Of a stretch of DNA of 64,000 nt, positions 49,666-59,216 are shown in pieces. Location of the stretch: assembly GCA_022508885.1 (NCBI GenBank), contig JAFLUG010000001.1:18861-82860 (forward strand), read 5' to 3'. The stretch comes from Oscillospiraceae bacterium. GTDB taxonomy: Bacteria; Bacillota; Clostridia; Oscillospirales; Ruminococcaceae. The number at the start of each line of letters is the position of its first letter. Within the stretch, counting starts at the first letter, position 1. The position numbers and the translations under genes were made by a program. The notes beneath the pieces are model-generated. The model was not told where the DNA came from, did no database searches, and was given only the letters and a program-made list of their open reading frames with translations.

Positions 49666-50799
49666 ATGGCAGTAAAAAACAACGGGTACAGTCAAATGAA
49701 AAAGATACTTATGATTTTTCTGCTGATGCTGTTCAGCGCGGTTTTATGCGCGGACGCTTACGCGGAAAGCGCGGATTATGCCGATCATATCGACGGTGAA
49801 ATATACGGCTCGATAACGGACGAAGCGCAGGATTTTCTTGATGAAAACGGAATTACTCCCGACAATAACGGCGCGGCGGGGCTGACGTTTACGGGAGTTC
49901 TGAAAAGCGTGTGGGATATGCTTGCGGAAAAGGCGATACAGCCGCTTAAGGTTCTGGGCGCGCTTTGCGGAGCTGTTTTACTCTGCGCGCTCGCAAACAG
50001 CGTTGCCCCGGACAATACTCTTAAAGGAGTTTTATCGGCGGTCGGGGCTCTGTGCGGAGCGGGGATATGCGCGTCGGCTATCGTCGGAGTGATCGACGAA
50101 GCGCTTGGAGTGTTAAGCGCTTCGGCAAATTTTATGCTTGTGTTTATTCCGTCGTTTGCGGGTATCGCCGCGGCGCTCGGTTATATCGGCACTGCTTCGG
50201 CGGTAAATTCCGCGGTAATAGCCGCCTCACAGCTTTTTTCGCAGATATGCGTAAATTTGCTTGCTCCGCTTTGCAGTACGATATTGGGGTTTTCGATAGC
50301 GGGCGCGGTACACCCCGAGTTGAAAATCGAAAAGGCCGGAGAGGTAATAAAAAAGTTTACGGTGTGGAGCTTGTCGCTTATCATGACCGTGTTTATGGGG
50401 GTTTTATCCGTACAGACGGCAGTTGTTTCATCGTCGGACGGAACGGCTATAAAGGCGGCGAAATTTCTTGTATCGCAGGGCGTTCCTTTCGTCGGCGGAA
50501 CGATCTCCGACGCCGTAGGTACAGTCGGAAGCGGGCTTGAGATACTGAAATCAGGGGTAGGAACCTATGGAATAGTCGCCGCCGCTGCTATGATCCTTCC
50601 GATGATATTAACGCTTGTCTGTTATCTTGCGGTGTTTTCAGCCGCACAGGCCGCAGCGGAAATGTTTGACTTAAAGCCGCTTGCTACGCTTGCGAAAAGC
50701 TGCGCGCAGATAATGTCGATAATACTTGCGGTATGCGCGTGCTTTTTGCTGTTAAACTTTATCTCAGTCACGCTGCTTTTGTCTATGACAAAACAGTGA
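49666..50799 (+). CDS. spoIIIAE: Stage III sporulation protein AE
   Basis: Polytopic protein in spoIIIA order; start could be 49696. Confidence 0.94.
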   Translation: MAVKNNGYSQMKKILMIFLLMLFSAVLCADAYAESADYADHIDGEIYGSITDEAQDFLDENGITPDNNGAAGLTFTGVLKSVWDMLAEKAIQPLKVLGALCGAVLLCALANSVAPDNTLKGVLSAVGALCGAGICASAIVGVIDEALGVLSASANFMLVFIPSFAGIAAALGYIGTASAVNSAVIAASQLFSQICVNLLAPLCSTILGFSIAGAVHPELKIEKAGEVIKKFTVWSLSLIMTVFMGVLSVQTAVVSSSDGTAIKAAKFLVSQGVPFVGGTISDAVGTVGSGLEILKSGVGTYGIVAAAAMILPMILTLVCYLAVFSAAQAAAEMFDLKPLATLAKSCAQIMSIILAVCACFLLLNFISVTLLLSMTKQ

Positions 50800-50812
50800 A
50801 AAGGAAGGTAAA

Positions 50813-51280
50813 ATGCAGACTCTTTCAACGATATGTATAGCGGCGATAGCCGCGGCAATGTTTAAGATCCTTGTTCCCGAAAATAAATTTTCAAAGCAGA
50901 TCTCACTGCTTACAGCGGGAGTTTTCCTGCTTGTCGGGATAACCGCGTTTTCCGGCACGAAGCTCGATCTTGATATATCCGCGTTTGAGGAAGAAGCCGA
51001 GGGTAAGATCAACGACTTTTCCAGCGAGGTAAACGAGAGCCTGAGGGACGAGATATGTGAGAAAATGGAAGAAAAAGTAAGATATCTGCTTATGCAAAGC
51101 GAAATTTATCCCGAACAAATTCACGTTATTGTTAATATTTCAGGATTGTACGGCATAGATATTACTGAAATAAGGATAGTCCTTGAAGAGGGTGAGGCGG
51201 AGGAAACGGCAAAAACAGCCGAATCTCTTCTTAAAAACGAGCTTTCGGAGAATATAAAAATAACGGTTTTGACAAGGTGA
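50813..51280 (+). CDS. spoIIIAF: Stage III sporulation protein AF
   Basis: Two N-terminal TM segments plus soluble domain, operon position. Confidence 0.9.
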   Translation: MQTLSTICIAAIAAAMFKILVPENKFSKQISLLTAGVFLLVGITAFSGTKLDLDISAFEEEAEGKINDFSSEVNESLRDEICEKMEEKVRYLLMQSEIYPEQIHVIVNISGLYGIDITEIRIVLEEGEAEETAKTAESLLKNELSENIKITVLTR

Positions 51281-51285
51281 GGAAT

Positions 51286-51801
51286 ATGACGGCTTTCAGC
51301 GAACGTGTAAAATTGCTTCTTTCAAACGAAAAGGCAAGGAAGATCATCATAGTATTAGGGCTTGGGATAATGCTTCTGATCTTGTTGAGCAGCTTTTTCG
51401 GCGGCAGTACGAAAAACAACAGCTATTCTGCGGCGGAAAACTACGCGGTAGACTGTGCCGAGCTTGAGCGGCAGCTCGAAGAACGCCTGCGCGGGCTTAT
51501 TCTGCAAATCGACGGGGTAGGAAAAGTAAGCGTAATGATAACGATAGACATGACCGAGCGCGTTGTTTACGAAAAGAACAGCAGATCCGAAAACAACGAA
51601 CAAAAGCATTCGGAGGAAACGGAGGTGGTTCTCGCGGGAAGCGCTAAAGAGCCGCTTGAGGTCGGTAAAATAATGCCCGTTGTAAGAAGCGCCGCGGTCG
51701 TCTGTGAAGGCGCGGCAGATCCCGTTATCCGCGAGCGCGTCGCGAATATTGCCTCAAAGGCGCTTAATATAGGCATTTCCAAGGTCTATGTAGCATATTA
51801 G
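51286..51801 (+). CDS. spoIIIAG: Stage III sporulation protein AG
   Basis: TM + GVGKVSVMITIDMTERVVYEKN, VAGSAKEPLEVGKIMP-type AG domain; start uncertain (51277/51286). Confidence 0.92.
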   Translation: MTAFSERVKLLLSNEKARKIIIVLGLGIMLLILLSSFFGGSTKNNSYSAAENYAVDCAELERQLEERLRGLILQIDGVGKVSVMITIDMTERVVYEKNSRSENNEQKHSEETEVVLAGSAKEPLEVGKIMPVVRSAAVVCEGAADPVIRERVANIASKALNIGISKVYVAY

Positions 51802-51843
51802 AGCCTGTTATCCGTGCTTTTCGGGTAATATAAACAGACTCTA
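51799..51843 (+). other. Long hairpin in the spoIIIAG-spoIIIAH gap
   Basis: TAGAGcCTGTT...AACAGaCTCTA with inner TTATCCG/CGGGTAA pairing. Confidence 0.55.
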
Positions 51844-51869
51844 TTAAAATTAACTAAAGGAGATTATTT

Positions 51870-52409
51870 ATGAAATTCAAAAGAATCAACCTGATCATCG
51901 GGAAAAAACAGATCGCCATTGCTTCGCTTACAGTACTCTTAGGCGCGGCGGTCGCGGTAAATTTCATCGTTCAGAGCGGAAAAAAGAACATCGAACCTAC
52001 AGAAGAGGTCGGCGGAAACTACGGCGATGTTGAATATGTAGCTGATTATACCGCAAACTCCGACGCGTATTTTGCAAGCGCGAGGCTCGAAAAACAGCAG
52101 GCCCGTGACGAGGCGGCGCAGGTTCTGGCTGTTATGTATCAGGGCGGAGATATGACGCAGGATGAGCTGTTTACGACCAAAGCAAACGCTCAGAATCTGA
52201 GTCAGATAATAGCAAGCGAAAACGCAGTAGAAACAATGCTTAAGGCGCAGGGCTTTGAGGACGCTATCTGCTACATAACCGCAAACGGCGCGAACATAAT
52301 CGTAAAAACCGACGGTCTTGACGCGGCGGGAGCGGCTAAAATCAAATCCGCGCTGTTGTCAGAAGTCGAGGTAAGCGCGGATAAGATAACTATTGTAGAG
52401 GTTAAATGA
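51870..52409 (+). CDS. spoIIIAH: Stage III sporulation protein AH
   Basis: TM + long helix DAYFASARLEKQQARDEAAQVL and EscJ/YscJ-like domain. Confidence 0.94.
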   Translation: MKFKRINLIIGKKQIAIASLTVLLGAAVAVNFIVQSGKKNIEPTEEVGGNYGDVEYVADYTANSDAYFASARLEKQQARDEAAQVLAVMYQGGDMTQDELFTTKANAQNLSQIIASENAVETMLKAQGFEDAICYITANGANIIVKTDGLDAAGAAKIKSALLSEVEVSADKITIVEVK

Positions 52410-52468
52410 AAAAGAGCGTATACGCCTGCATTGGGAAACGGTCTGCACAGATAATTTTACAGCAAAGG

Positions 52469-52507
52469 TCTGCGGGAGAATTTTTCGGTTCTCCCGCAGT
52501 TTCTTTT
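52469..52507 (+). terminator. Terminator of the spoIIIA operon
   Basis: TCTGCGGGAGAA-tttttcgg-TTCTCCCGCAGTTTCTTTT. Confidence 0.85.
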
Positions 52508-52627
52508 GGCGGCGTATGATTCAGGTCTGTTCGTTTTTTATCCCGAACATCAGCCTTAACAGACCTGTAAACATTTTCGGACTTTTTACAACAACAACCT
52601 TCAAAACAAACAGCTCCTCTCACAGCC

Positions 52628-52813
52628 TCAGCAATGCTTCAGCAAAAATATTCCCAAAACAATAAGCAGTAACGCGATAATAAACAGCATGACTTTAAAC
52701 GAAAACAGCGAAATACATAAAACCGCTCCGACAAATGCCGCCGCCGCAAGAATAATCGCCGGTTTTCCTCCGTTTTTTCGTCTTCGCCTTTTCGGACAGC
52801 GCATACCGTTCAC
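52628..52813 (-). CDS. Small hydrophobic protein (61 aa), basic N-terminus plus two TM
   Basis: ORF MNGMRCPKRRRRKNGGKPAIILAAAAFVGAVLCISLFSFKVMLFIIALLLIVLGIFLLKHC with AGGTG upstream on the minus strand. Confidence 0.55.
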   Translation of the reverse strand: MNGMRCPKRRRRKNGGKPAIILAAAAFVGAVLCISLFSFKVMLFIIALLLIVLGIFLLKHC

Positions 52814-52940
52814 CTCGCTTTCACTTCATAATATTCCGCAGAATTTTTTTTGTTACATCTACGCGTCATATCTCAGAAGGTCTGTGTTATTCAAGTTTAA
52901 AAAAGTTATTCATTTTTTTGAAAATATGAGAAAAAAATAC

Positions 52941-52969
52941 TTGTTAAATAAGTGCAATTGTGATATAAT
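52941..52969 (+). promoter_or_regulatory. Sigma-A promoter for asp23-like/nusB cluster
   Basis: TTGTTA-17 bp-TATAAT. Confidence 0.75.
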
Positions 52970-53019
52970 ATAAATTGGATATTTATTCAAACGGTATTGG
53001 GATAATTCGGAGGGAATTT

Positions 53020-53397
53020 ATGGAAAGAACCGGTAAGAACACAGCAGGAAGCATAAAGGTTTCAGAAAACGTGATAGTAAAGATCGCGAAAACAGCCGCG
53101 CTGGAGATAGACGGCGTAAGCTTCGCGCAGAATGACGCGGACGCGGCGATAGCAAGGCTTACGGGAAAGATTCCGGTAAGAGCTAAGACATTCGGCGAAA
53201 CGGCGGCGATAAAGCTTGATATTTTTATAGACGAGGGCGTAAACGCCGTAAAAGCCGCCGAGGCTGTTCAGAAGAGCGTTAAAAGCGCCGTTCAGAATAT
53301 GACTGGCTTTACGGTGACAAAGGTCGATGTTAAGGTTGCGGGAGTGAGCTTTAAAGACGGCGAGAATAACGCTGAGGTGAAAGATGGAGAAGCTTAA
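53020..53397 (+). CDS. Asp23/Gls24 (YqhY-like) family protein
   Basis: GSIKVSENVIVKIAKTAALEIDGVSFAQ...VDVKVAGVSF; precedes nusB. Confidence 0.93.
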   Translation: MERTGKNTAGSIKVSENVIVKIAKTAALEIDGVSFAQNDADAAIARLTGKIPVRAKTFGETAAIKLDIFIDEGVNAVKAAEAVQKSVKSAVQNMTGFTVTKVDVKVAGVSFKDGENNAEVKDGEA

Positions 53398-53803
53398 GAG
53401 AAGCGACGTCCGCGAGGGCGCGTTTCTGATTTTATATCAGACGCTTTTCGGGACGACTCCCGAGGAAATTGACGAGCTTAATACACAGGCGTTTGACCTC
53501 GCTAAAAACGAGCAGACGGACGAGCTTGTGCGCGGGGTTTTAGAGCACGACGAGGAACTTCTGCAAATAATTTCGAAGTATTCGAAAACGCGCTCTGTTT
53601 CGCGAATAGCGAAGGTGAATATCGTTATACTTAAGATCGCCGTTTATGAGATGAAATATTGCGAGAAAGTTCCGAATGCCGCGGCAATAAACGAGGCGAT
53701 AGAGCTTTCAAAGAAATATTCTCTGAAATCAGACAGCTCGTTTATAAACGGAATTTTAAATTCGTACATGCATGAGTCAGAGGGAAAAAATGCAGAACAG
53801 TAA
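53384..53803 (+). CDS. nusB: Transcription antitermination factor NusB
   Basis: REGAFLILYQTLF, PNAAAINEAIELSKKYSLKSDSSFINGILNS. Confidence 0.95.
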   Translation: MEKLKRSDVREGAFLILYQTLFGTTPEEIDELNTQAFDLAKNEQTDELVRGVLEHDEELLQIISKYSKTRSVSRIAKVNIVILKIAVYEMKYCEKVPNAAAINEAIELSKKYSLKSDSSFINGILNSYMHESEGKNAEQ

Positions 53804-54992
53804 GACGTTTGTCGTTACCCCGTCAAACGTAAACGGGCTGATATCAAGGCTGCTCAGACAGGACGCGAGACTGTTGAACCTTTCAGTCAGAGGGGAAATA
53901 ACAAACCTTAAGATCGCCTCTTCGGGGCATTGTTATTTCAGCCTTTCGGACGGCGTGTCAAAGCTGAGCGCGGCGATATGGCGAAATAATTTCGAGAGGC
54001 TTAAAATAAAGCTTGAAGAGGGCTTGAGCGTGATCTGCCACGGAAGCATCTCCGTTTACGAGCCCGGCGGAACATACAGCCTTTCCTGTGTGGATGTTGA
54101 GGTCGAGGGAGAGGGAGAGCAGTCTGCGGCGCTGGACGAGCTTGTGAAAAAGCTGAAGGCGGAGGGAGTCTTTGACCGCAAAAGACCGCTGCCCGAGTTT
54201 CCGGGAACGATAGCGGTAGTTACCTCGCCTACGGGCGCGGTCGTGCATGATATTGAAAAGACGCTTAAAAACCGCTTTCCTTGTGTGAAAATGCTGGTTA
54301 TCCCTGCCGTTGTACAGGGAGAGGACGCTCCGGACTCGATCGTTTACGGAATCGAATACGCTCAGAAGACCGACGCTGACGTAATTATATTCGGGCGCGG
54401 CGGCGGCGCGTCAGAGGATCTCAGCGCGTTCAATTCGGAAAAGGTCGCCCGGGCGGTTTTCGCGAGCAGGATACCTACAATAAGCGCGGTAGGTCACGAA
54501 ATCGACATAACAATTGCCGACCTTGCCGCGGACAAAACTGTCGCTACTCCTACGGCCGCGGCTGTGGCGGCTGTGCCGGACAAAGAAGAACTTAAGCTTC
54601 GGCTGAAGTCGCTCAGGTCCGCGCTTTCGGACAGGGTTGACGCGAAAATTACACAAAAGCAAAACAGGCTCAGCATGGTAAAGATTCGCGCGAATGAGCT
54701 TTTGAAACGTTGCTATAAAGAAAAGCATATAGGGCTTTACCATTCGGTACAGAGCATAAAGCGGCTTATGGAAAGGAAAATCGAGTTAGCCGAAGCCGAG
54801 CTTTTGAAGAACAGAGAGCTTATCTCCGCGCTTGATCCGCTTTCAATACTCAAACGAGGTTATTCGACGGTGAGGCTCGGAGAAAAAACGATAACGGACG
54901 CCAACGGGCTTAAAGCGGGAGATACGGTTGAGATACGCTTTGGCAGCGGAAGCGCAATGGCAGAGATAAAGGAAGTAAAAAATGGAGTTTAA
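53790..54992 (+). CDS. xseA: Exodeoxyribonuclease VII large subunit
   Basis: VRGEITNLKIASSGHCYFSLSD, FGRGGGASEDLSAFN, AVGHEIDITIADLAAD; start at 53790. Confidence 0.97.
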   Translation: MQNSKTFVVTPSNVNGLISRLLRQDARLLNLSVRGEITNLKIASSGHCYFSLSDGVSKLSAAIWRNNFERLKIKLEEGLSVICHGSISVYEPGGTYSLSCVDVEVEGEGEQSAALDELVKKLKAEGVFDRKRPLPEFPGTIAVVTSPTGAVVHDIEKTLKNRFPCVKMLVIPAVVQGEDAPDSIVYGIEYAQKTDADVIIFGRGGGASEDLSAFNSEKVARAVFASRIPTISAVGHEIDITIADLAADKTVATPTAAAVAAVPDKEELKLRLKSLRSALSDRVDAKITQKQNRLSMVKIRANELLKRCYKEKHIGLYHSVQSIKRLMERKIELAEAELLKNRELISALDPLSILKRGYSTVRLGEKTITDANGLKAGDTVEIRFGSGSAMAEIKEVKNGV

Positions 54993-55176
54993 TTTTGAAA
55001 AGGCTATGGGCAGGCTTACGGAGATTTCCGAGCTGATGGCTGAAGATGATCTACCGCTCGATGAATGTATGGCGCTTTATAACGAGGCGGCCGAGCTGGC
55101 GGGAAAATGCGAGATCTATCTTGAACAAGCCAAGTTTGTGGTGGAGCAGACGGAAATGAAGGCAAGCGCGCAATGA
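54982..55176 (+). CDS. xseB: Exodeoxyribonuclease VII small subunit
   Basis: 64-aa coiled-coil ORF overlapping xseA end: FEKAMGRLTEISELMAEDDLPLDECMALYNEAAEL. Confidence 0.94.
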   Translation: MEFNFEKAMGRLTEISELMAEDDLPLDECMALYNEAAELAGKCEIYLEQAKFVVEQTEMKASAQ

Positions 55177-56060
55177 ACGTAAAAGAACAGCTTGAAGAAT
55201 ACGCGCAGATGACCGAGGAGGCGCTCGAAAGGTATATTCCGAGCACAGACTGTCTGCAAAAGTCCGTTATAGAGGCGGCGCGCTACAGTTTGTCCGCGGG
55301 CGGAAAGCGTATAAGACCCGCGCTTGTCATGGAGTTCTGCAGGGTCTGCGGCGGTGAGCCTGAAACGGCTCTGCCGGTTGCGTGCGCTATCGAGATGATG
55401 CATACGTTTTCACTTATACACGACGACCTTCCGTGTATGGACAACGACGACCTGCGCCGCGGAAAGCCTTCCTGTCATAAGGCTTTCGGAGAGGCTACGG
55501 CGCTTCTCGCGGGGGACGCGCTGGCTATAATGCCGTTTGAGATAATAGCAAAAGCGGGGCTTAAGAAAACAATTTCCGAAAACGCCGCGCTTAAAATTTC
55601 CGTTATGCTCGGAGAGCTCGCGGGCTTTGGCGGAATGATAGGTGGACAGACTATCGATCTTGAAAACGAACACAAACAGCCGCCCGTGGCGGAAATTCTC
55701 GAAATGTACAGAATGAAAACGGGCGCGCTGCTTGAGTTTTGCTGTAAGGCGGGGTGCGTAGCGGCAGACGCGGGAGCAAAAGAACAGCTTGCCGCCGGAA
55801 GCTTCGGACAGCGCTTAGGTCTTGCCTTTCAGATCACGGACGATATTCTCGACATAACATCCGATGAAAAGACTTTAGGAAAGCCGATAGGAAGCGACCG
55901 CGAAAATGAAAAGTATACCTATGTTTCCGCCGTCGGTCTTGACAAGGCAAAAGAGCGCGTAAATACACTGACGGCTCAGGCAAAGGAAATGCTTTCGGAC
56001 TTTTCGGATACGGAATTTCTGTCGGAACTTGCGGATATGCTTTCAAAAAGAAATAATTAG
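55173..56060 (+). CDS. ispA: Farnesyl/geranyl diphosphate synthase
   Basis: GGKRIRPAL, LIHDDLPCMDNDDLRRGKPSCHK, FQITDDILDI. Confidence 0.96.
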   Translation: MNVKEQLEEYAQMTEEALERYIPSTDCLQKSVIEAARYSLSAGGKRIRPALVMEFCRVCGGEPETALPVACAIEMMHTFSLIHDDLPCMDNDDLRRGKPSCHKAFGEATALLAGDALAIMPFEIIAKAGLKKTISENAALKISVMLGELAGFGGMIGGQTIDLENEHKQPPVAEILEMYRMKTGALLEFCCKAGCVAADAGAKEQLAAGSFGQRLGLAFQITDDILDITSDEKTLGKPIGSDRENEKYTYVSAVGLDKAKERVNTLTAQAKEMLSDFSDTEFLSELADMLSKRNN

Positions 56061-56076
56061 GACAGGGGGTAAAAAG

Positions 56077-56571
56077 ATGCTGAAAATTCTTATGATAAAC
56101 CCCATTATTTCCGTAGGACTGATCTCATGGCTTGCGGCGCAGATACTTAAAACCATACATTATTCGGTAAAATACAAAACGTTTAATCCCGAGCGCATTA
56201 CGGGCGCGGGAGGAATGCCCTCGTCGCATTCGTCGCTGGTCGTGTCTGTTATGATATACACGCTGAGATTAAAGGGCTTTGAAAGCTCGGAATTCGCGTT
56301 TGCCGTGCTGCTTGCCGGAATAGTTATCTACGACGCTATGAGCGTGAGATATAACGCGGGACTTCACGCAAAGGAGCTTAACAAGCTGAGAAGAATAGTA
56401 GACGAGCTTGACGATGAGATAACCGCCCTCAGCGGAATCGACGAGGACTCGGATATCGACGAGATAGTAAACCAAAAGGATCTTAAGGAGTTTCTCGGAC
56501 ACACTCCGATAGAGGTCCTTGCGGGTTCGCTTCTGGGAATAATAATATCTATGGCTTTTCCGCTTCCGTGA
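56077..56571 (+). CDS. Divergent PAP2 family protein (YuiD/DUF212)
   Basis: GGMPSSHSSLVVSV...YDAMSVRYNAGLHAKELN. Confidence 0.94.
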   Translation: MLKILMINPIISVGLISWLAAQILKTIHYSVKYKTFNPERITGAGGMPSSHSSLVVSVMIYTLRLKGFESSEFAFAVLLAGIVIYDAMSVRYNAGLHAKELNKLRRIVDELDDEITALSGIDEDSDIDEIVNQKDLKEFLGHTPIEVLAGSLLGIIISMAFPLP

Positions 56572-56605
56572 CCACACTTTTCAAAAAACATTTCGGGAGG
56601 ATAAC

Positions 56606-58471
56606 GTGTATCTTTCAGACGACATAAATCACGACAAGATCTCTAAAATGACCGTTTCACAGCTCAAACAGCTATGCAGGGAACTGCGAGGCTGTATCCT
56701 GCATACTACAATGAAAAACGGCGGGCACCTTTCCTCAAACCTTGGCACGGTGGAGCTGACTGTTGCTTTGCACAGTGTGTTTGACGTATACGGCGGAGAT
56801 AAGATACTCTGGGACGTAGGACATCAATCCTATGCCCATAAGCTTCTTACAGGAAGATATTCGCGCTTTGAGTCCCTTAGAAAAAAGGACGGGCTTTCGG
56901 GCTTTCAAAGGCACTCGGAAAGCGACGCGGACGCGTTTGTTTCGGGACACAGCAGTACCTCGGTGTCTGCCGCTTACGGAATTTCCGAGGCTATGCGGCA
57001 TAAAGGCGAAAGCGGCGCTGTGGCGGCGGTTGTCGGAGACGGCGCGCTTACGGGCGGAATGGTTTACGAAGCGCTCAATAACGCGGGAAAGACCGCGTCA
57101 AATCTTACATTGGTGCTTAATGACAACGCCATGTCCATAAGCAAGAACAAAGGGGCGCTCGCGCGGTATCTCGCTCATATACGTTCTACAAAAAAGTATT
57201 ACAGAGCAAAGGAGCACGTTAAAACTGCTCTTTCAGCCATTCCTGTCGTAGGAAAGCCGATAGAGGAAATGATCACGGACGTAAAGCGGCTTCTAAAGCA
57301 ATCGCTTTACGACAGCAGCAACCTGTTTGAAAATCTCGGCTTTACCTATATCGGTCCTGTAAACGGGCATGACCTTGAGGATCTTATAGAGGCGCTTTCC
57401 GTCGCGAAATACGTAAACCGTCCATGTATCGTACACGTTTTCACCAAAAAGGGAAAGGGCTTTAAACCCGCCGAGGAAAACCCGGGAAAATATCACGCGA
57501 TAAGCAAAGGCGGAGCCGCGGTCGAGTACAATTCGGACGAGTTTTTTGCTCCGAGGACATATTCCGAGGCGTTTGGGCAGGAGCTTGCGAGAATAGGTAA
57601 AAACGACAGGCGGATTTGCGCTATCACCGCGGCGATGAAATACGCTGTGGGGCTTAATTATTTCAAAGACTTCTTTCCCGCGCGGTTTTATGACGCGGGA
57701 ATTGCCGAACAGCACAGTGTGACCTTTGCGGCGGGACTTTCCGCGGGCGGGATGCTGCCGGTATTCGCGGTATATTCCACGTTTTTGCAGCGCGGCTTTG
57801 ACCAGATACTGCACGACTGCGCAATTGAAAATACGCATATCACGCTTGCTATAGACAGGGCGGGGTTTGTCGGAGAGGACGGCGAAACGCATCAGGGAAT
57901 TTTCGATGTTCCGATGCTGAGATCGATACCAAATACGACAATTTTCGCTCCCGCGTCTTTTGATGAGTTTCGCGGATGTCTCAGAAGTGCAATCTACGAC
58001 ACTGAGGGAGTCGCGGCGGTACGTTATCCGAAGGGCGGCGAGTTTACGAAAACGGAAATTTCCGAGAGTGGCAGACAAGCGTTACAGCCGGCCGGAGATT
58101 ATTTCTATTCAGGAAAAAACAGCGCTGTGCTTGCGGTTACTTACGGCAGAATTTCACTTAACTGCGCTGTTGCGTGTGAAAAATCCAAGGCGGATCTTCT
58201 GCGGCTTGTAAGGATAAATCCTCTGCCGGACGGAGTCATAGAAATTGCGGGGAAATACGACAGGGTCGTGTTTTTCGAGGAAGGCTCAAAAAGCGGCGGA
58301 GTCGGCGAAAATCTCGCCGTAAAGCTTATGGACGCAGAATGTAATACAAAGGTCGAAATTGTCGCGGTAAGCGGAGAGTTTGTTCCCGCGGCGACGGTAG
58401 AAGAGCAGTTTGAGATGTACGGCTTATCGGAAAGCCGGATGACCGAAAAGCTGCGTAATAACGCGTATTGA
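56606..58471 (+). CDS. dxs: 1-deoxy-D-xylulose-5-phosphate synthase
   Basis: GGHLSSNLGTVELTVALH, WDVGHQSYAHKLLTGR, VVGDGALTGGM, GIAEQHSVTFAAGL. Confidence 0.97.
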   Translation: MYLSDDINHDKISKMTVSQLKQLCRELRGCILHTTMKNGGHLSSNLGTVELTVALHSVFDVYGGDKILWDVGHQSYAHKLLTGRYSRFESLRKKDGLSGFQRHSESDADAFVSGHSSTSVSAAYGISEAMRHKGESGAVAAVVGDGALTGGMVYEALNNAGKTASNLTLVLNDNAMSISKNKGALARYLAHIRSTKKYYRAKEHVKTALSAIPVVGKPIEEMITDVKRLLKQSLYDSSNLFENLGFTYIGPVNGHDLEDLIEALSVAKYVNRPCIVHVFTKKGKGFKPAEENPGKYHAISKGGAAVEYNSDEFFAPRTYSEAFGQELARIGKNDRRICAITAAMKYAVGLNYFKDFFPARFYDAGIAEQHSVTFAAGLSAGGMLPVFAVYSTFLQRGFDQILHDCAIENTHITLAIDRAGFVGEDGETHQGIFDVPMLRSIPNTTIFAPASFDEFRGCLRSAIYDTEGVAAVRYPKGGEFTKTEISESGRQALQPAGDYFYSGKNSAVLAVTYGRISLNCAVACEKSKADLLRLVRINPLPDGVIEIAGKYDRVVFFEEGSKSGGVGENLAVKLMDAECNTKVEIVAVSGEFVPAATVEEQFEMYGLSESRMTEKLRNNAY

Positions 58472-58487
58472 AACAAAGGAATTAGAT

Positions 58488-59216
58488 ATGCGGCTTGACG
58501 TATATTTGGCAGAGCGCGGATTTTGCGCGAGCAGAACCGCCGCCGCTCGTCTTATAGAAGCGGGCGGGGCTTCGGTAAACGGAAAAACAGCGAAAAAGCC
58601 CTCACTTTCGGTAAGCGAAGATGATGAGATTTCAGTTATTGAGGAAAAACAGCTTAAATATGTCGGGCGCGGAGGGCTTAAGCTCGAGCGCGCGATAGAG
58701 GTGTTTAGAATTGGTTTAAGCGGTAAGATCTGCATTGATGTGGGTGCTTCCACGGGCGGCTTTACTGACTGTATGCTGCAAAACGGAGCGGAAAGGGTCT
58801 ACGCGGTAGATGTCGGAACAGCCCAGCTTGCCGAAAAGCTGAAAAATGACCCGCGGGTCATTTCACTCGAGCAGACCGATGTCCGTGAGTTTTCGCTTGA
58901 ACAGCCAGCGGATTTTATTGGCGCGGACACGTCTTTTATCTCGCAAAAGCTGATTTTGCCGCATATTTTCCGTCTGCTGAAAAACGGCGGAGAGGCGGTC
59001 GTGCTGATAAAGCCGCAGTTTGAGGTAGGCAAGAAAAGCCTGCTTACAAAAAAAGGCATAGTGCGTGATGAAGGGTTGAGGCTTAAAATTGTTGAAGAGG
59101 TCAAGGCGTTTGCAAAGCAGTGCGGATTTGAGTGCATCGGCTGTGAGACTTCACCTATAAAGGGCGGAGACGGGAATATCGAATATCTTCTTGGACTGAG
59201 AAAGGACAAAATATGA
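58488..59216 (+). CDS. tlyA: TlyA family rRNA (cytidine-2'-O)-methyltransferase
   Basis: S4 domain + RrmJ-like: YVGRGGLKLERAIEVF, DVGASTGGFTDCMLQNGA. Confidence 0.95.
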   Translation: MRLDVYLAERGFCASRTAAARLIEAGGASVNGKTAKKPSLSVSEDDEISVIEEKQLKYVGRGGLKLERAIEVFRIGLSGKICIDVGASTGGFTDCMLQNGAERVYAVDVGTAQLAEKLKNDPRVISLEQTDVREFSLEQPADFIGADTSFISQKLILPHIFRLLKNGGEAVVLIKPQFEVGKKSLLTKKGIVRDEGLRLKIVEEVKAFAKQCGFECIGCETSPIKGGDGNIEYLLGLRKDKI

